The notes: generated by a model from the letters alone, not told the origin. DNA of 64,000 nt from Sterolibacterium denitrificans (GCF_900174485.1 NZ_LT837803.1:1302001-1366000); one strand, 5' to 3'; counted from the first letter of the stretch, positions 37,054 through 46,061 are shown. Translations and numbers: made by a program.

Positions 37054-37101
37054 CTCTTAATCCGTTGGTCGTAGGTTCGATCCCTACACGGCCTACCAAT
37101 A
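37054..37101 (+). repeat. attR: 48-bp direct repeat of the tRNA-Lys(CUU) 3' part
   Basis: Exact copy of 32533-32580 marking the right end of the island. Only the anticodon loop, variable, T and acceptor 3' segments are present, so it is not a functional tRNA. Confidence 0.92.
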
Positions 37102-37103
37102 AA

Positions 37104-37137
37104 AACAAGGGCTTAGCCGAAAGGCTAAGCCCTTGTT
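37104..37137. terminator. Strong hairpin; probable original tRNA 3' terminator / minus-strand terminator
   Basis: Perfect 15-bp arms AACAAGGGCTTAGCC and GGCTAAGCCCTTGTT around a GAAA tetraloop, three bases beyond attR. On the minus strand it is followed by TTTTTATT, a standard terminator for leftward transcripts; on the plus strand no T-run follows. It would have lain directly behind the tRNA before the island inserted. Confidence 0.75.
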
Positions 37138-37156
37138 GCACTTAGGGCTGCCCAAG

Positions 37157-37321
37157 TCATGCTGACGGATGGTTTTGATGTTCGCACGCTTTGACCAGTT
37201 CCAGTTCGCGCAGGCGGTACAGGTTGCGCGTTCGGGGCTTGTCGTTGAGTTTCAGGTAGCTGTTGGTATTCCATTGGCGCAGATCCGCCAGGGAGCGGGG
37301 GCGGCAGCGATCGAGCAGCAT
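37157..37321 (-). CDS. Possible small protein or gene fragment
   Basis: A 54-codon frame (MLLDRCRPRSLADLRQWN...TRNLYRLRELELVKACE) that looks protein-like: charged, with regularly spaced Leu, possibly a small helical or winged-helix fold. It lies outside the island and reads toward the 37104-37137 terminator. The frame upstream is closed by TAA, so it may be the tail of a decayed gene. Family not recognised. Confidence 0.3.
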   Translation of the reverse strand: MLLDRCRPRSLADLRQWNTNSYLKLNDKPRTRNLYRLRELELVKACEHQNHPSA

Positions 37322-37459
37322 GGAGAGGATCGTGTATTGCCGTTATGAGGTTGTGGACACGTAAATGTCCTGGTCCACAAGGTCGAGTCTCTGTCATTCA
37401 TTGGACGTGGTTCCAGGAGCGGATTCGGCTGGAATAACCGCATCCGACTGTTGGCATCC

Positions 37460-37807
37460 CTAGATACCTTGCGCCTGATACTGGCTGAGTGCCTGCATGG
37501 CTTCGATGCCGTAGACCACCGATGGGCCGCCGCCCATGAGGATGGAGACGGAGACGGTTTCGGCGATTTCTTCCTTGCTGGCGCCGGCTTGCAGGGCGTC
37601 GTGCACATGGTAGGAAATGCAGCCGTCGCAGCGCACGGTGATGGCGATGCCCAGTGCGATCAGTTCCTTGGTTTTACTGTCCAGCGCGCCGGGCTTGAGC
37701 GCGGCTTCATGCAGCTTGCCGAAACCTTTCATCACATCCGGCATGTCCAGCCCGAGCTTGTCCATCCAGACGTTGAGTTCTTTGTAGTGCTCGGGATAGT
37801 TCTTCAT
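37460..37807 (-). CDS. Carboxymuconolactone decarboxylase / AhpD-like protein
   Basis: A 115-aa protein with the AhpD-type CxxC: Cys60 and Cys63 in VRCDGCISYHVHDAL, and His67. Members of this small branch usually act as alkylhydroperoxidase-like thiol reductants rather than true decarboxylases. ATG 37807 has GGAG about 6 nt upstream. It follows the PhoH gene by 23 nt on the same strand. Confidence 0.82.
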   Translation of the reverse strand: MKNYPEHYKELNVWMDKLGLDMPDVMKGFGKLHEAALKPGALDSKTKELIALGIAITVRCDGCISYHVHDALQAGASKEEIAETVSVSILMGGGPSVVYGIEAMQALSQYQAQGI

Positions 37808-37830
37808 GACTTGCTCCATTCGGGGCTGGG

Positions 37831-39294
37831 TCAAAGTATTTCCGCCGCATGATCGGCCAGCCGCGAGCGTTCGCCGCGTTGCAGGGTGATGTGCCCGGCA
37901 TGGGGCCAGCCCTTGAAACGGTCGACGACGTAGGTGAGGCCGGAACTGCCTTCGGTGAGATAGGGGGTGTCGATCTGCGCGATGTTGCCCATGCAGACCA
38001 CCTTGGTGCCGGGGCCGGCGCGGGTGATGAGCGTTTTCATCTGCTTGGGCGTGAGGTTCTGCGCTTCGTCGATGATGAGGAATTTGTTCATGAAGGTGCG
38101 GCCGCGCATGAAGTTGAGCGACTTGATCTTGATGCGGCTGCGGATCAGGTCCATGGTTGCGGCGCGGCCCCAGTCGCCGCTGGCGGTGGTCAAGGCGCCG
38201 CTGGCTTCTTCGGGCGGGCGGTTGAGGACGTCGAGGTTGTCGTCGAGCGCGCCCATCCACGGCGTCATCTTTTCTTCCTCGGTGCCGGGCAGGAAGCCGA
38301 TGTCTTCGCCGACGGGGACGGTGACGCGGGTCATGATGATTTCGGAATAGCGCTTGGTATCGAGTACCTGCGTCAGGCCGGCAGCGAGCGTCAGCAGCGT
38401 TTTGCCGGTGCCGGCCTGGCCGAGCAGGGTGACGAAGTCGATATCGGGATTCATCAGCAGGTTGAGCGCGAAGTTCTGTTCGCGATTGCGCGCGGTGATG
38501 CCCCAGACGGCGTTCTTCTGATGGTTGTAGTCAACCAGGGTTTCGAGCACGGCGCTCTTCAGGTCGGCTTCCCGCACCCAGGCGTAGAGCGGCTGGTCGC
38601 CTTCCTGCCAGACGTGTTCGTTGATCAGCAGGTCTTTGCAGAGTGGGCCCTTGATGCGGTAGAAGGTGTGGGTTTCCTGCTTCCAGGATTCGAGTCCCTT
38701 GCCGTGCTTGTCCCAGAAGTCGGCGGGCAGTTCGCGCGTGCCGGTGTAGAGCAGGTCGGTGTCTTCGAGCACCTTGTCGTTGAAGTAGTCCTGCGCGGCC
38801 AGCCCGAGGGCGCGTGCCTTGATGCGCATGTTGATGTCTTTCGACACCAGGATGACGGGGCGCCCGGGAAATTTTTCGCAGAGGTGTAGCGCGACCGAGA
38901 TGATCTGGTTGTCGGCCTTGCCGGTCGGCAGGGCGTGCGGGATATTGTTGTCGATGGCCTCGGTCTGCATGAACAGACGGCCGCTGGCAAGCTGGCGCGA
39001 TGGCGCGGCAAGGGGGATACCTTCCCGGATATCGAGCGTTTCGCCGTAGTCGCTGATGATTTCATCGAGCAGACGGCTGGCCTGACGCGTGTTGCGCGCG
39101 ACTTCGGTCATGCCCTTCTTGTTGGCGTCGAGCTCTTCGAGCGTCATCATCGGAACATAGATGTCATGCTCCTCGAAGCGGAAAAGGCTCAGGGGATCGT
39201 GCATCAGCACGTTGGTATCGAGGACGAACAGTTTGTTCTGCGGACGGTTTGCAGGGGCTTTGCCGGCGGCGGATTTTTTTGCGTTCATCATCAT
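37831..39294 (-). CDS. PIN domain - PhoH family ATPase
   Basis: A 487-aa two-domain protein. The N-terminal PIN nuclease domain starts KLFVLDTNVLMHDP and carries the acidic metal residues (LEELDANKKG). The C-terminal PhoH ATPase has the P-loop LGQAGTGKTLLTLAAG and FLIIDEAQNLTPKQMKTLITRAG. PIN-PhoH proteins are thought to be RNA unwinding/cleaving enzymes. Three Met codons in a row make the exact start uncertain (39294 to 39288). It is followed by the AhpD-like gene. Confidence 0.88.
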   Translation of the reverse strand: MMMNAKKSAAGKAPANRPQNKLFVLDTNVLMHDPLSLFRFEEHDIYVPMMTLEELDANKKGMTEVARNTRQASRLLDEIISDYGETLDIREGIPLAAPSRQLASGRLFMQTEAIDNNIPHALPTGKADNQIISVALHLCEKFPGRPVILVSKDINMRIKARALGLAAQDYFNDKVLEDTDLLYTGTRELPADFWDKHGKGLESWKQETHTFYRIKGPLCKDLLINEHVWQEGDQPLYAWVREADLKSAVLETLVDYNHQKNAVWGITARNREQNFALNLLMNPDIDFVTLLGQAGTGKTLLTLAAGLTQVLDTKRYSEIIMTRVTVPVGEDIGFLPGTEEEKMTPWMGALDDNLDVLNRPPEEASGALTTASGDWGRAATMDLIRSRIKIKSLNFMRGRTFMNKFLIIDEAQNLTPKQMKTLITRAGPGTKVVCMGNIAQIDTPYLTEGSSGLTYVVDRFKGWPHAGHITLQRGERSRLADHAAEIL

Positions 39295-39342
39295 TTCGCT
39301 GGAAGTTGGAGGAAGGCGTGTTGTCGTTGTGATGTTGCACTG

Positions 39343-39798
39343 CTACAGGCCGGCGACGGCCTCGAGGACTTCGGCGGCGTGGCCGTCCACCTTGATGCCG
39401 CGCCATTCACGGCGCAGCACGCCATGGCGGTCGAGCAGGAAGGTGCTGCGCTCGATGCCGCGCACCAGCTTGCCGTAGAGCTTCTTCTGCTTGATGACGC
39501 CGAAGAGGTTGCAGGCGACTTCTTCCCCGTCGCTCAGCAGCTCGAATGGCAGGCCGAGTTTGGCCTTGAAGTTTTCGTGGGATTTGATGCCGTCGCGCGA
39601 GATGCCGACGATCGTGCAGCCGAGGCGGGCAAACGCCGCATGCAGATCGCGGAACTGCCCGGCTTCGTTGGTGCAGCCGGGCGTGCTGTCCTTGGGGTAG
39701 AAGTAAATGACCAGCGGAGCGCCGCGAGCGGCGGAGAGTTGAAAGGGTTGGCCGCCAGTGGCGTCCAGGGTGAAATCGGCAACGGGCTGGTCGATCAT
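39343..39798 (-). CDS. bcp: Peroxiredoxin, Bcp/PrxQ type
   Basis: A 151-aa thiol peroxidase. The peroxidatic Cys lies in YPKDSTPGCTNEAGQFRD (residue 42). The resolving Cys, found five residues later in E. coli Bcp, is Gly here, so it should work as a 1-Cys enzyme or use another Cys. It reduces H2O2 and organic peroxides in the cytoplasm. Same strand as the PhoH gene, 48 nt upstream of it. Confidence 0.9.
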   Translation of the reverse strand: MIDQPVADFTLDATGGQPFQLSAARGAPLVIYFYPKDSTPGCTNEAGQFRDLHAAFARLGCTIVGISRDGIKSHENFKAKLGLPFELLSDGEEVACNLFGVIKQKKLYGKLVRGIERSTFLLDRHGVLRREWRGIKVDGHAAEVLEAVAGL

Positions 39799-39829
39799 CG
39801 TTTCCCTTTTGACATGTGTCGTGTCGGCT

Positions 39830-40768
39830 TCATGCGGCGGCGAGATTCCAGGTATCGAGAAAGGGTTCGCCTTGCAACATCAGCGTTTTCCTGCGTTTCC
39901 TGTGACCTTCCGATGCTGGAGCCAGCATGCCGCGCACGACTTCATGACGCGGCAGCATGGCTGCATCCAGCGAGGCAAAGATAGCGCGAGTCGAAGTCAA
40001 TGTATAGCCCTGCTCACGCCAGCCAGTGAGCAGTTTTTCGAAGACCGGCAGCAGCTTCATGCCCTCCAGTTCGGCGCGCAGCGTGAAGACGTGGCCGGAC
40101 GGCAGCGTCTCCTGGGTGAGATCGAGCAGATGCTCGTGGACGTTGTCGACATTCAGGCCGAGGCCGCCAGGACCGATCAGCTCGTCGATGGTCGGCAGGG
40201 TCGTCGGCAGTTGCGGGCAGTGAATCACTTCGCCGCGATAGACCGGCATGTAGGGATGCGTGCCGCGCGTGTCGCAGGCGTAGTCGAAGCCCAGGCGCTG
40301 CGTCAGGCGCAAGGCCTGGGCGTTCATCTGCCAGCCGGCGGCAGCGTGGGCCTTGGCCGGGCTGTCGAAGATTTCCTCGAAGCGCTTGCAGGCCTGCTGC
40401 ATTTCGCGTTCGGTCCAGCGGCTGTCGGCGTGTTCGATGCCATCCTGCCAGCGAACGCGATCCCAGCATTGGATGCCGACTTCGAAACCGGCATCACGCA
40501 CACTGCGCAGGATTTCCGCGCAACTGCGGCCGATGTCGGGGCCGGGCAGCAGCGTGCCGTAGAGCAGCGTCTTGATGCCGTAATGCGAGAGGAGCGCAGT
40601 GTGGCCAGGACGAAAAGCGTGCTTCAATGCGCGCCCACTGTGATCGGGGCCGAGGGCAAGGAAGAAGCTGGCCTCGGCTTCGTGGCGCTGCAGGACTTCG
40701 ATCAGGCGAGGGACGCCTTGCAGCGTGCCGCGCCAGGTGTTTACGTCAATTTTCAGGGCAAGTTTCAA
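39830..40768 (-). CDS. ArnD-like polysaccharide deacetylase family protein, metal site altered
   Basis: A 312-aa protein like ArnD, the undecaprenyl-phosphate-Ara4FN deformylase. The opening LALKIDVNTWRGTLQGVPRL keeps the Asp of the metal site and matches ArnD well. The block that in E. coli ArnD reads HAWDHHAWQ reads QCWDRVRWQ here: the histidines are replaced by Gln, Arg and Val. Zinc binding and catalysis as known should fail, unless other residues stand in. A small ArnE-like gene lies 78 nt upstream on the same strand, so a link to lipid A or glycolipid modification is likely. Confidence 0.72.
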   Translation of the reverse strand: MKLALKIDVNTWRGTLQGVPRLIEVLQRHEAEASFFLALGPDHSGRALKHAFRPGHTALLSHYGIKTLLYGTLLPGPDIGRSCAEILRSVRDAGFEVGIQCWDRVRWQDGIEHADSRWTEREMQQACKRFEEIFDSPAKAHAAAGWQMNAQALRLTQRLGFDYACDTRGTHPYMPVYRGEVIHCPQLPTTLPTIDELIGPGGLGLNVDNVHEHLLDLTQETLPSGHVFTLRAELEGMKLLPVFEKLLTGWREQGYTLTSTRAIFASLDAAMLPRHEVVRGMLAPASEGHRKRRKTLMLQGEPFLDTWNLAAA

Positions 40769-40846
40769 GTTGAACTCCTGAGCAGCCAGGCGGCGTATCG
40801 GGGTACGACGGGTGTGTAAGGCGATGGGGAGGACTCACGCATTGCA

Positions 40847-41218
40847 TCATGAACGCGCCACCACATAAACGCCGATCACGATGAAGCCGATCCCCAGCAG
40901 TTTCTGTGCCGACAGCGGCTCGCCGAACCATTGCCAGGCGACGAAGGCATTGATGACGTAGCCGATGGACAGCATCGGATAGGCGATGCTCACCGGCACG
41001 CGCGACAGCGCCATGATCCAGACCACCAGGCTGACGACGTAGCAGGCCACGCCGCTCATGATGTACGGCTGGAAGGCGAGCTTGAGGCCTACCGGCAGTA
41101 GATTGTCGAGATGAAAATCGAAATGGCCGACGGCATTGGTGCCGGCCTTCAGCAGCAGTTGGCCGCAGGCGTTCAGCAGGACACCGCCGATGATCAGAAG
41201 GAAGCTGACGGAGCTCAT
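40847..41218 (-). CDS. EamA/SMR-type small transporter, ArnE-like
   Basis: A 123-aa membrane protein with four helices (LLIIGGVLLNACGQLLLKAG, YIMSGVACYVVSLVVWIMAL, AYPMLSIGYVINAFVAW and LGIGFIVIGVYVV). The SRVPVSIAYPMLSIGYV stretch is typical of ArnE/ArnF flippase halves and related 4-TM EamA proteins, which work as dimers. Its neighbour is the ArnD-like gene, which supports a lipid-linked amino-sugar substrate. No arnT, arnA or arnC is seen in the window. Confidence 0.78.
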   Translation of the reverse strand: MSSVSFLLIIGGVLLNACGQLLLKAGTNAVGHFDFHLDNLLPVGLKLAFQPYIMSGVACYVVSLVVWIMALSRVPVSIAYPMLSIGYVINAFVAWQWFGEPLSAQKLLGIGFIVIGVYVVARS

Positions 41219-41284
41219 GGTTTCGGTTTGCTCACAAGGGCGCGGCTGCGGCGGCGCGGTGGTTTGCGTATGTTGCCGCCCGCA

Positions 41285-41656
41285 TCATTCGAGCAGCAGC
41301 GCGGCGGCCGCGTTGCGGCCTTCGGCGGCGAGGATGTTGAAAGTACGGCAGGCAGCGCCGGTATCCATGACTTCAACGCCGATGCGCGCTGCCATCAGTT
41401 CGCGCAGCAATGCGGGTGGCGGGAAACGCTGCTGGCGGCCGGTGCCCAGGAGCAGGATTTCGCAGCCCAGTTCGATGACCGGGCGGAAATCCTCGGCGCC
41501 CAACGCGGCAAAGCCGGCGTCCGCCCATGGCTGGAGAATCTGCCGCGGCAGCAGCAACAGGCTGGTTTCATGGCGCTGGCCGTTGATGTCGATATGGTCC
41601 GTGCCGTAGGCGGTAACGACGTTCTGGCCGATATTCAGATCGCGATGGAGTTTCAT
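41285..41656 (-). CDS. Mth938-like domain protein (DUF498)
   Basis: A 123-aa protein of the Mth938/NDUFAF3 family: TAYGTDHIDINGQRHETSLLLLP and LGCEILLLGTGRQQRFPPPALL are characteristic. The mitochondrial relative helps assemble complex I; the bacterial role is not settled. It lies divergent from alaA. Confidence 0.82.
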   Translation of the reverse strand: MKLHRDLNIGQNVVTAYGTDHIDINGQRHETSLLLLPRQILQPWADAGFAALGAEDFRPVIELGCEILLLGTGRQQRFPPPALLRELMAARIGVEVMDTGAACRTFNILAAEGRNAAAALLLE

Positions 41657-41828
41657 CGAGCGTGAAGTGCAAGCGTGAAGGCGGCCACGACGGTTTGCGG
41701 CACGGGGTGAGCTTCGGTAAGATTATATCCTTTGCCCTGCGGTTGGCCGAAGCAGGGCGAAGCTCTTGCTCTCCCTTGAAAGACAAGGGATTTGGGATTT
41801 CCATTACCCAGGAAGGATGGTTCGTTCG

Positions 41829-43055
41829 ATGCAACCCGTGATGAAGTCTGCCAAGCTGGCCAATGTCTGCTACGACATCCGTGGGCCGGTGCTGGCGCGC
41901 GCCAGGCAGATGGAGGAGGAGGGGCATCGCATCATCAAGCTGAACATCGGCAACCCGGCGCCTTTCGGCTTCGTCGCGCCGGAAGAAATCATCCAGGACG
42001 TCATCCTCAACCTGCCCGAGGCTTCCGGCTACAGCGATTCCAAGGGCCTGTTCGCCGCGCGCAAGGCGATCATGCACTATACGCAGGAAAAAAACATTCC
42101 CGGCGTGCAGGTCGAGGACATCTACATCGGCAATGGCGTTTCCGAGCTCATCGTGATGGCGATGAACGCGCTGCTCGATGCCGGCGACGAAGTGCTGGTG
42201 CCGGCGCCGGATTACCCCTTGTGGACTGCGGCGGTGAGCCTGTCGGGCGGCACGGCGACCCATTACATGTGCGACGAGGGAGCCGGCTGGCAGCCCGATC
42301 TGGATGACATCCGCAGCAAGATCAACAGCCGCACGCGCGCCATCGTCATCATCAATCCGAACAATCCGACGGGCGCGCTGTATCCGGCCGAGCTGCTGAA
42401 GGAGATCGTCGAGATCGCCCGCCAGCATCAGTTGATCATCTATGCCGACGAGATTTACGACAAGGTGCTCTACGACGGCGCGACGCATACCTCGATCGCC
42501 TCGCTGGCCGGCGACGTGCTGTGCATCACCTTCAACGGCCTGTCGAAGAATTACCGCGCGGCCGGTTTCCGCGCTGGCTGGCTGGTGGTTTCCGGCGAGA
42601 AGCGTCATGCCCAGGACTACATCGAAGGCCTCAACATGCTGGCCTCGATGCGTCTATGCGCCAACGTGCCGGCGCAGTTCGGCATCCAGACCGCGCTCGG
42701 CGGCTATCAGAGCATCAACGACCTGGTGGCCCCCGGTGGCCGCCTGTGTCGTCAGCGCGACCTGGCCTGGCGCATGCTCAACGACATGCCCGGCGTAAGC
42801 TGCGTCAAACCGCAGGCGGCGATGTATTTGTTCCCGCGCCTCGATCCGCAGATGTATCCCATCGACGACGACCAGCGCTTCATCCTCGAACTGCTCGAGC
42901 AGGAGCGTGTGCTGCTGGTGCAGGGCAGTGGCTTCAACTGGCCGACGCCCGATCATTTTCGCGTCGTCTTTCTGCCGAACGTCGATGACCTGACCGAAGC
43001 GCTCGGCCGCGTCGCGCGCTTTCTCGACGGCTACCGCAAACGTCACGGAACCTGA
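41829..43055 (+). CDS. alaA: Alanine/branched aminotransferase AlaA-type (PLP)
   Basis: A 408-aa class I aminotransferase of AlaA length (E. coli 405 aa). ARARQMEEEGHRIIKLNIGNPAPFGF opens the PLP fold, NPNNPTGALY is the aspartate-type signature, and the Schiff-base Lys lies in NGLSKNYRAAGFRAGW. AlaA makes alanine from pyruvate and glutamate. It precedes hom and thrC on the same strand, a common arrangement in betaproteobacteria. ATG 41829 is preferred; 41841 (MKSAKL) is possible. Confidence 0.9.
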   Translation: MQPVMKSAKLANVCYDIRGPVLARARQMEEEGHRIIKLNIGNPAPFGFVAPEEIIQDVILNLPEASGYSDSKGLFAARKAIMHYTQEKNIPGVQVEDIYIGNGVSELIVMAMNALLDAGDEVLVPAPDYPLWTAAVSLSGGTATHYMCDEGAGWQPDLDDIRSKINSRTRAIVIINPNNPTGALYPAELLKEIVEIARQHQLIIYADEIYDKVLYDGATHTSIASLAGDVLCITFNGLSKNYRAAGFRAGWLVVSGEKRHAQDYIEGLNMLASMRLCANVPAQFGIQTALGGYQSINDLVAPGGRLCRQRDLAWRMLNDMPGVSCVKPQAAMYLFPRLDPQMYPIDDDQRFILELLEQERVLLVQGSGFNWPTPDHFRVVFLPNVDDLTEALGRVARFLDGYRKRHGT

Positions 43056-43167
43056 TTTTCGTGGGGAGCGAGGGATGAGGCGAGGTGTTGCCGTGCTCAT
43101 CCAGTTCTTGCCTCCCTTGCTTCCCTTGCCACTTACGCCTGACTTCTTACTCTTCGCAGAATAAACA

Positions 43168-44481
43168 ATGAAACCCATCAACGTAGGACTCCTGGGTATC
43201 GGTACCGTCGGTGGCGGTACCTACACTGTCTTGACCCGCAACGAGGCGGAAATCACCCGCCGTGCCGGGCGGCCGATTCGCATCAGCGTCGTGGCCGACA
43301 AGAATCTCGAGCTGGCCCGGCAGGCGACCCAGGGCGCGGCACGATTGGTCGATGACGCCTTCAGCGTGGTCGGCGATCCGGAGGTCGATATCGTCGTCGA
43401 ACTGATCGGCGGCGTCGGCGTGGCCAGGGATCTGGTACTCAAGGCCATCGAGCACGGCAAGCACGTCGTCACCGCCAACAAGGCGCTGCTGGCCAAGCAT
43501 GGCAACGAAATCTTTGCCGCTGCGAGCGCCAAGGGCGTGATGATCGGTTTCGAGGCGGCGGTGGCCGGCGGGGTGCCGATCATCAAGGCGCTGCGCGAGG
43601 GCTTGACGGCCAATCGCATCCAGTGGATTGCCGGCATCATCAATGGCACGACCAATTTCATCCTCTCCGAGATGCGCGACAAGGGTCTGCCGTTCGCCGA
43701 GGTGCTGAAGGAAGCGCAGCGCCTGGGCTATGCCGAAGCCGATCCGACCTTCGACGTCGAGGGCGTCGATGCCGCGCACAAGCTGACCATCATGGCGGCG
43801 ATCGCCTTCGGCATCCCGATGCAGTTCGACCGCGCGCACATCGAGGGCATCAGCCAGCTCGAAGCGGAAGACATCAAATACGCCGAGCAGCTCGGCTATC
43901 GCATCAAGCTGCTGGGCATCACCAAGCGCAAGGAAAACGGCATCGAGCTGCGCGTGCATCCGACGCTGATTCCCGAACGCCGCCTGATCGCCAATGTCGA
44001 AGGCGCGATGAACGCCGTGCTGGTGCAGGGCGATGCGGTCGGCGCCACTTTGTATTACGGCAAGGGCGCGGGTGCCGAACCGACGGCCTCGGCAGTGATT
44101 GCCGATCTCGTCGATGTGGCGCGCATGCAGACGGCCGATCCCGAGCATCGCGTGCCGCACCTGGCCTTCCAGCCGGATGCCTTGCAGGACACGCCGATCC
44201 TGCCGCTGGCCGAAGTGGAAACCAGCTACTACCTGCGCCTGCGCGTCGATGACCAGCCCGGCGTGCTGGCCGACATCACACGCATCCTGGCCGATCAGAA
44301 TATTTCCATCGATGCCATGATCCAGCGCGAGCCGGGCGAAAACGAGCCGCAGACCGACATCATCATGCTCACCCACCTGACCCGCGAGAAGCAGATCGAA
44401 GCAGCCATCGTCCGCATCGAGGCGCTGCCGGTGGTCAAGCGCAAGGTGATCCGCCTGCGCCTGGAAGAGCTCGACAAGTAA
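43168..44481 (+). CDS. hom: Homoserine dehydrogenase
   Basis: A 437-aa enzyme reducing aspartate semialdehyde to homoserine. The NAD(P) fold starts GLLGIGTVGGGTY, the catalytic domain includes the Gly-rich AGIINGTTNFILSEM, and a C-terminal ACT domain (LRLRVDDQPGVLADITRIL, about 350-430) should bind threonine for feedback inhibition. It sits 24 nt before thrC in one operon. Confidence 0.95.
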   Translation: MKPINVGLLGIGTVGGGTYTVLTRNEAEITRRAGRPIRISVVADKNLELARQATQGAARLVDDAFSVVGDPEVDIVVELIGGVGVARDLVLKAIEHGKHVVTANKALLAKHGNEIFAAASAKGVMIGFEAAVAGGVPIIKALREGLTANRIQWIAGIINGTTNFILSEMRDKGLPFAEVLKEAQRLGYAEADPTFDVEGVDAAHKLTIMAAIAFGIPMQFDRAHIEGISQLEAEDIKYAEQLGYRIKLLGITKRKENGIELRVHPTLIPERRLIANVEGAMNAVLVQGDAVGATLYYGKGAGAEPTASAVIADLVDVARMQTADPEHRVPHLAFQPDALQDTPILPLAEVETSYYLRLRVDDQPGVLADITRILADQNISIDAMIQREPGENEPQTDIIMLTHLTREKQIEAAIVRIEALPVVKRKVIRLRLEELDK

Positions 44482-44505
44482 CTCCTTCATTTACCGGAAT
44501 GACCC

Positions 44506-45963
44506 ATGCGCTATTTCAGCACGCGCGGCAATTCACCCAGCCGAACCTTCACTGAAATTCTCCTCGCCGGCCTGGCGCCGGATGGCGGCCTGTATCTGCC
44601 GGAGCGCTATCCGCGCGTGAGGCCGGAGGAACTCGCGGCCTGGCGCAATCTGCCGTATCACGAACTGGCGTTCCAGGTGTTGAGCAAGTTCATCGACGAC
44701 ATTCCCGCGCATGACCTCGAAATACTGCTCGCCCGCACCTATACGCCGGCCGTGTATCGCAACACCCGGCCGGGCGAAGACCCGCAGGAAGCGCGGCAGA
44801 TCACGCCGCTGCGCACGCTCGAACCCGGCCTGCACATCCTCGAGCTTTCCAATGGTCCGACGCTGGCCTTCAAGGACATGGCCATGCAGCTGCTCGGCAA
44901 CCTGTTCGAGTACGCGCTGGGCAAGACCGGCGCCGAGCTCAACATCCTCGGCGCGACCTCGGGCGACACCGGCTCCTCGGCCGAATACGCGATGCGCGGC
45001 AAGCGCGGCATCCGCGTCTTCATGCTTTCGCCGCACGGCAAGATGAGCCGCTTCCAGACGGCACAGATGTTCTCGTTGCAGGATCCGAACATCTACAACA
45101 TCGCCGTCAAGGGCGTCTTCGACGACTGCCAGGACATGGTCAAGGCGGTCAGCAACGATCACGCCTTCAAGGAGCAGTACAAGATCGGCACGGTCAACTC
45201 GATCAACTGGGCGCGCGTCGCCGCGCAGATCGTGTATTACTTCAAGGGCTATTTTGCGGCAACGGCGTCGAACGACGAGCAGGTCAGCTTCAGCGTGCCG
45301 TCGGGCAACTTCGGCAACATCTGCGCCGGCCACATCGCGCGCATGATGGGTCTGCCGATCCGCCAGTTGATTCTCGCCACCAACGAAAACGACGTCCTCG
45401 ACGAGTTCTTCAGGAGCGGCGCCTACCGGCCGCGCGGCACGGCGCAGACTTTCCACACCAGCAGCCCGTCGATGGACATTTCCAAGGCTTCCAACTTCGA
45501 GCGCTTCGTTTTCGATCTGGTGGGCCGCGATGCCGCCATGGTGCGCGAGCTGTGGGACAAGGTGGACGCGGGGGGGGCTTTCGATCTGGCGGGCACGGCG
45601 CATTTCGCGCGCCTCCGGGAATTCGGCTTCGTCTCCGGGCGCAGCACGCACGCCGACCGCCTGGCCACCATTCGCACGGTGCATGAGAAGTACGGCGTCA
45701 CGATCGACACCCATACCGCCGACGGCATCAAGGTGGGGCTGGAACGGCGCGAACCCGGCGTGCCGCTGGTGTGTCTGGAAACGGCCCAGCCCTGCAAGTT
45801 TGCCGACACCATCCGGGAAGCCCTGGGCCGCGAACCGGAACGTCCGTCCGCCATGCAGGGCATCGAGGATTTGCCGCAGCGCTTCGAGGTCATGGAGGCA
45901 AATGTCCAGTCGATCAAGCACTACATCGCGCAGCATGCGGAGCACCGGGAACACACGGCCTGA
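44506..45963 (+). CDS. thrC: Threonine synthase
   Basis: A 485-aa PLP enzyme converting O-phosphohomoserine to threonine. The N-terminal YFSTRGNSPSRTFTEILLAGLAPDGGLYLPE is the ThrC signature. Lys123 in NGPTLAFKDMAMQ binds PLP, and ATSGDTGSSAEYA holds the phosphate. The length is that of the long proteobacterial type. Last gene of the hom-thrC pair. Confidence 0.95.
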   Translation: MRYFSTRGNSPSRTFTEILLAGLAPDGGLYLPERYPRVRPEELAAWRNLPYHELAFQVLSKFIDDIPAHDLEILLARTYTPAVYRNTRPGEDPQEARQITPLRTLEPGLHILELSNGPTLAFKDMAMQLLGNLFEYALGKTGAELNILGATSGDTGSSAEYAMRGKRGIRVFMLSPHGKMSRFQTAQMFSLQDPNIYNIAVKGVFDDCQDMVKAVSNDHAFKEQYKIGTVNSINWARVAAQIVYYFKGYFAATASNDEQVSFSVPSGNFGNICAGHIARMMGLPIRQLILATNENDVLDEFFRSGAYRPRGTAQTFHTSSPSMDISKASNFERFVFDLVGRDAAMVRELWDKVDAGGAFDLAGTAHFARLREFGFVSGRSTHADRLATIRTVHEKYGVTIDTHTADGIKVGLERREPGVPLVCLETAQPCKFADTIREALGREPERPSAMQGIEDLPQRFEVMEANVQSIKHYIAQHAEHREHTA

Positions 45964-46061
45964 AGTTCTGAAGCGCTGACTTCGGCAACGGCCATTCTGC
46001 CGACAGCCTCTTTCATGGGCCAGTTTCAGTGGATAGTCGCGGCAACGCTCGGAGGAAGGGC

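Noticed and set aside
37054-37101. A third tRNA-Lys gene
   Set aside because: The 5' half is absent; it is the att repeat.
36881-37141. Minus-strand frame reading GRVGIEPTTNGLRG
   Set aside because: This well-known false protein arises from translating the 3' end of a tRNA; it coincides with the attR copy of tRNA-Lys.
45964-46061. Mg2+ riboswitch or leader peptide ahead of the MgtA gene
   Set aside because: The gap is only 98 bp and shows neither the stem architecture nor a Pro-rich leader frame.
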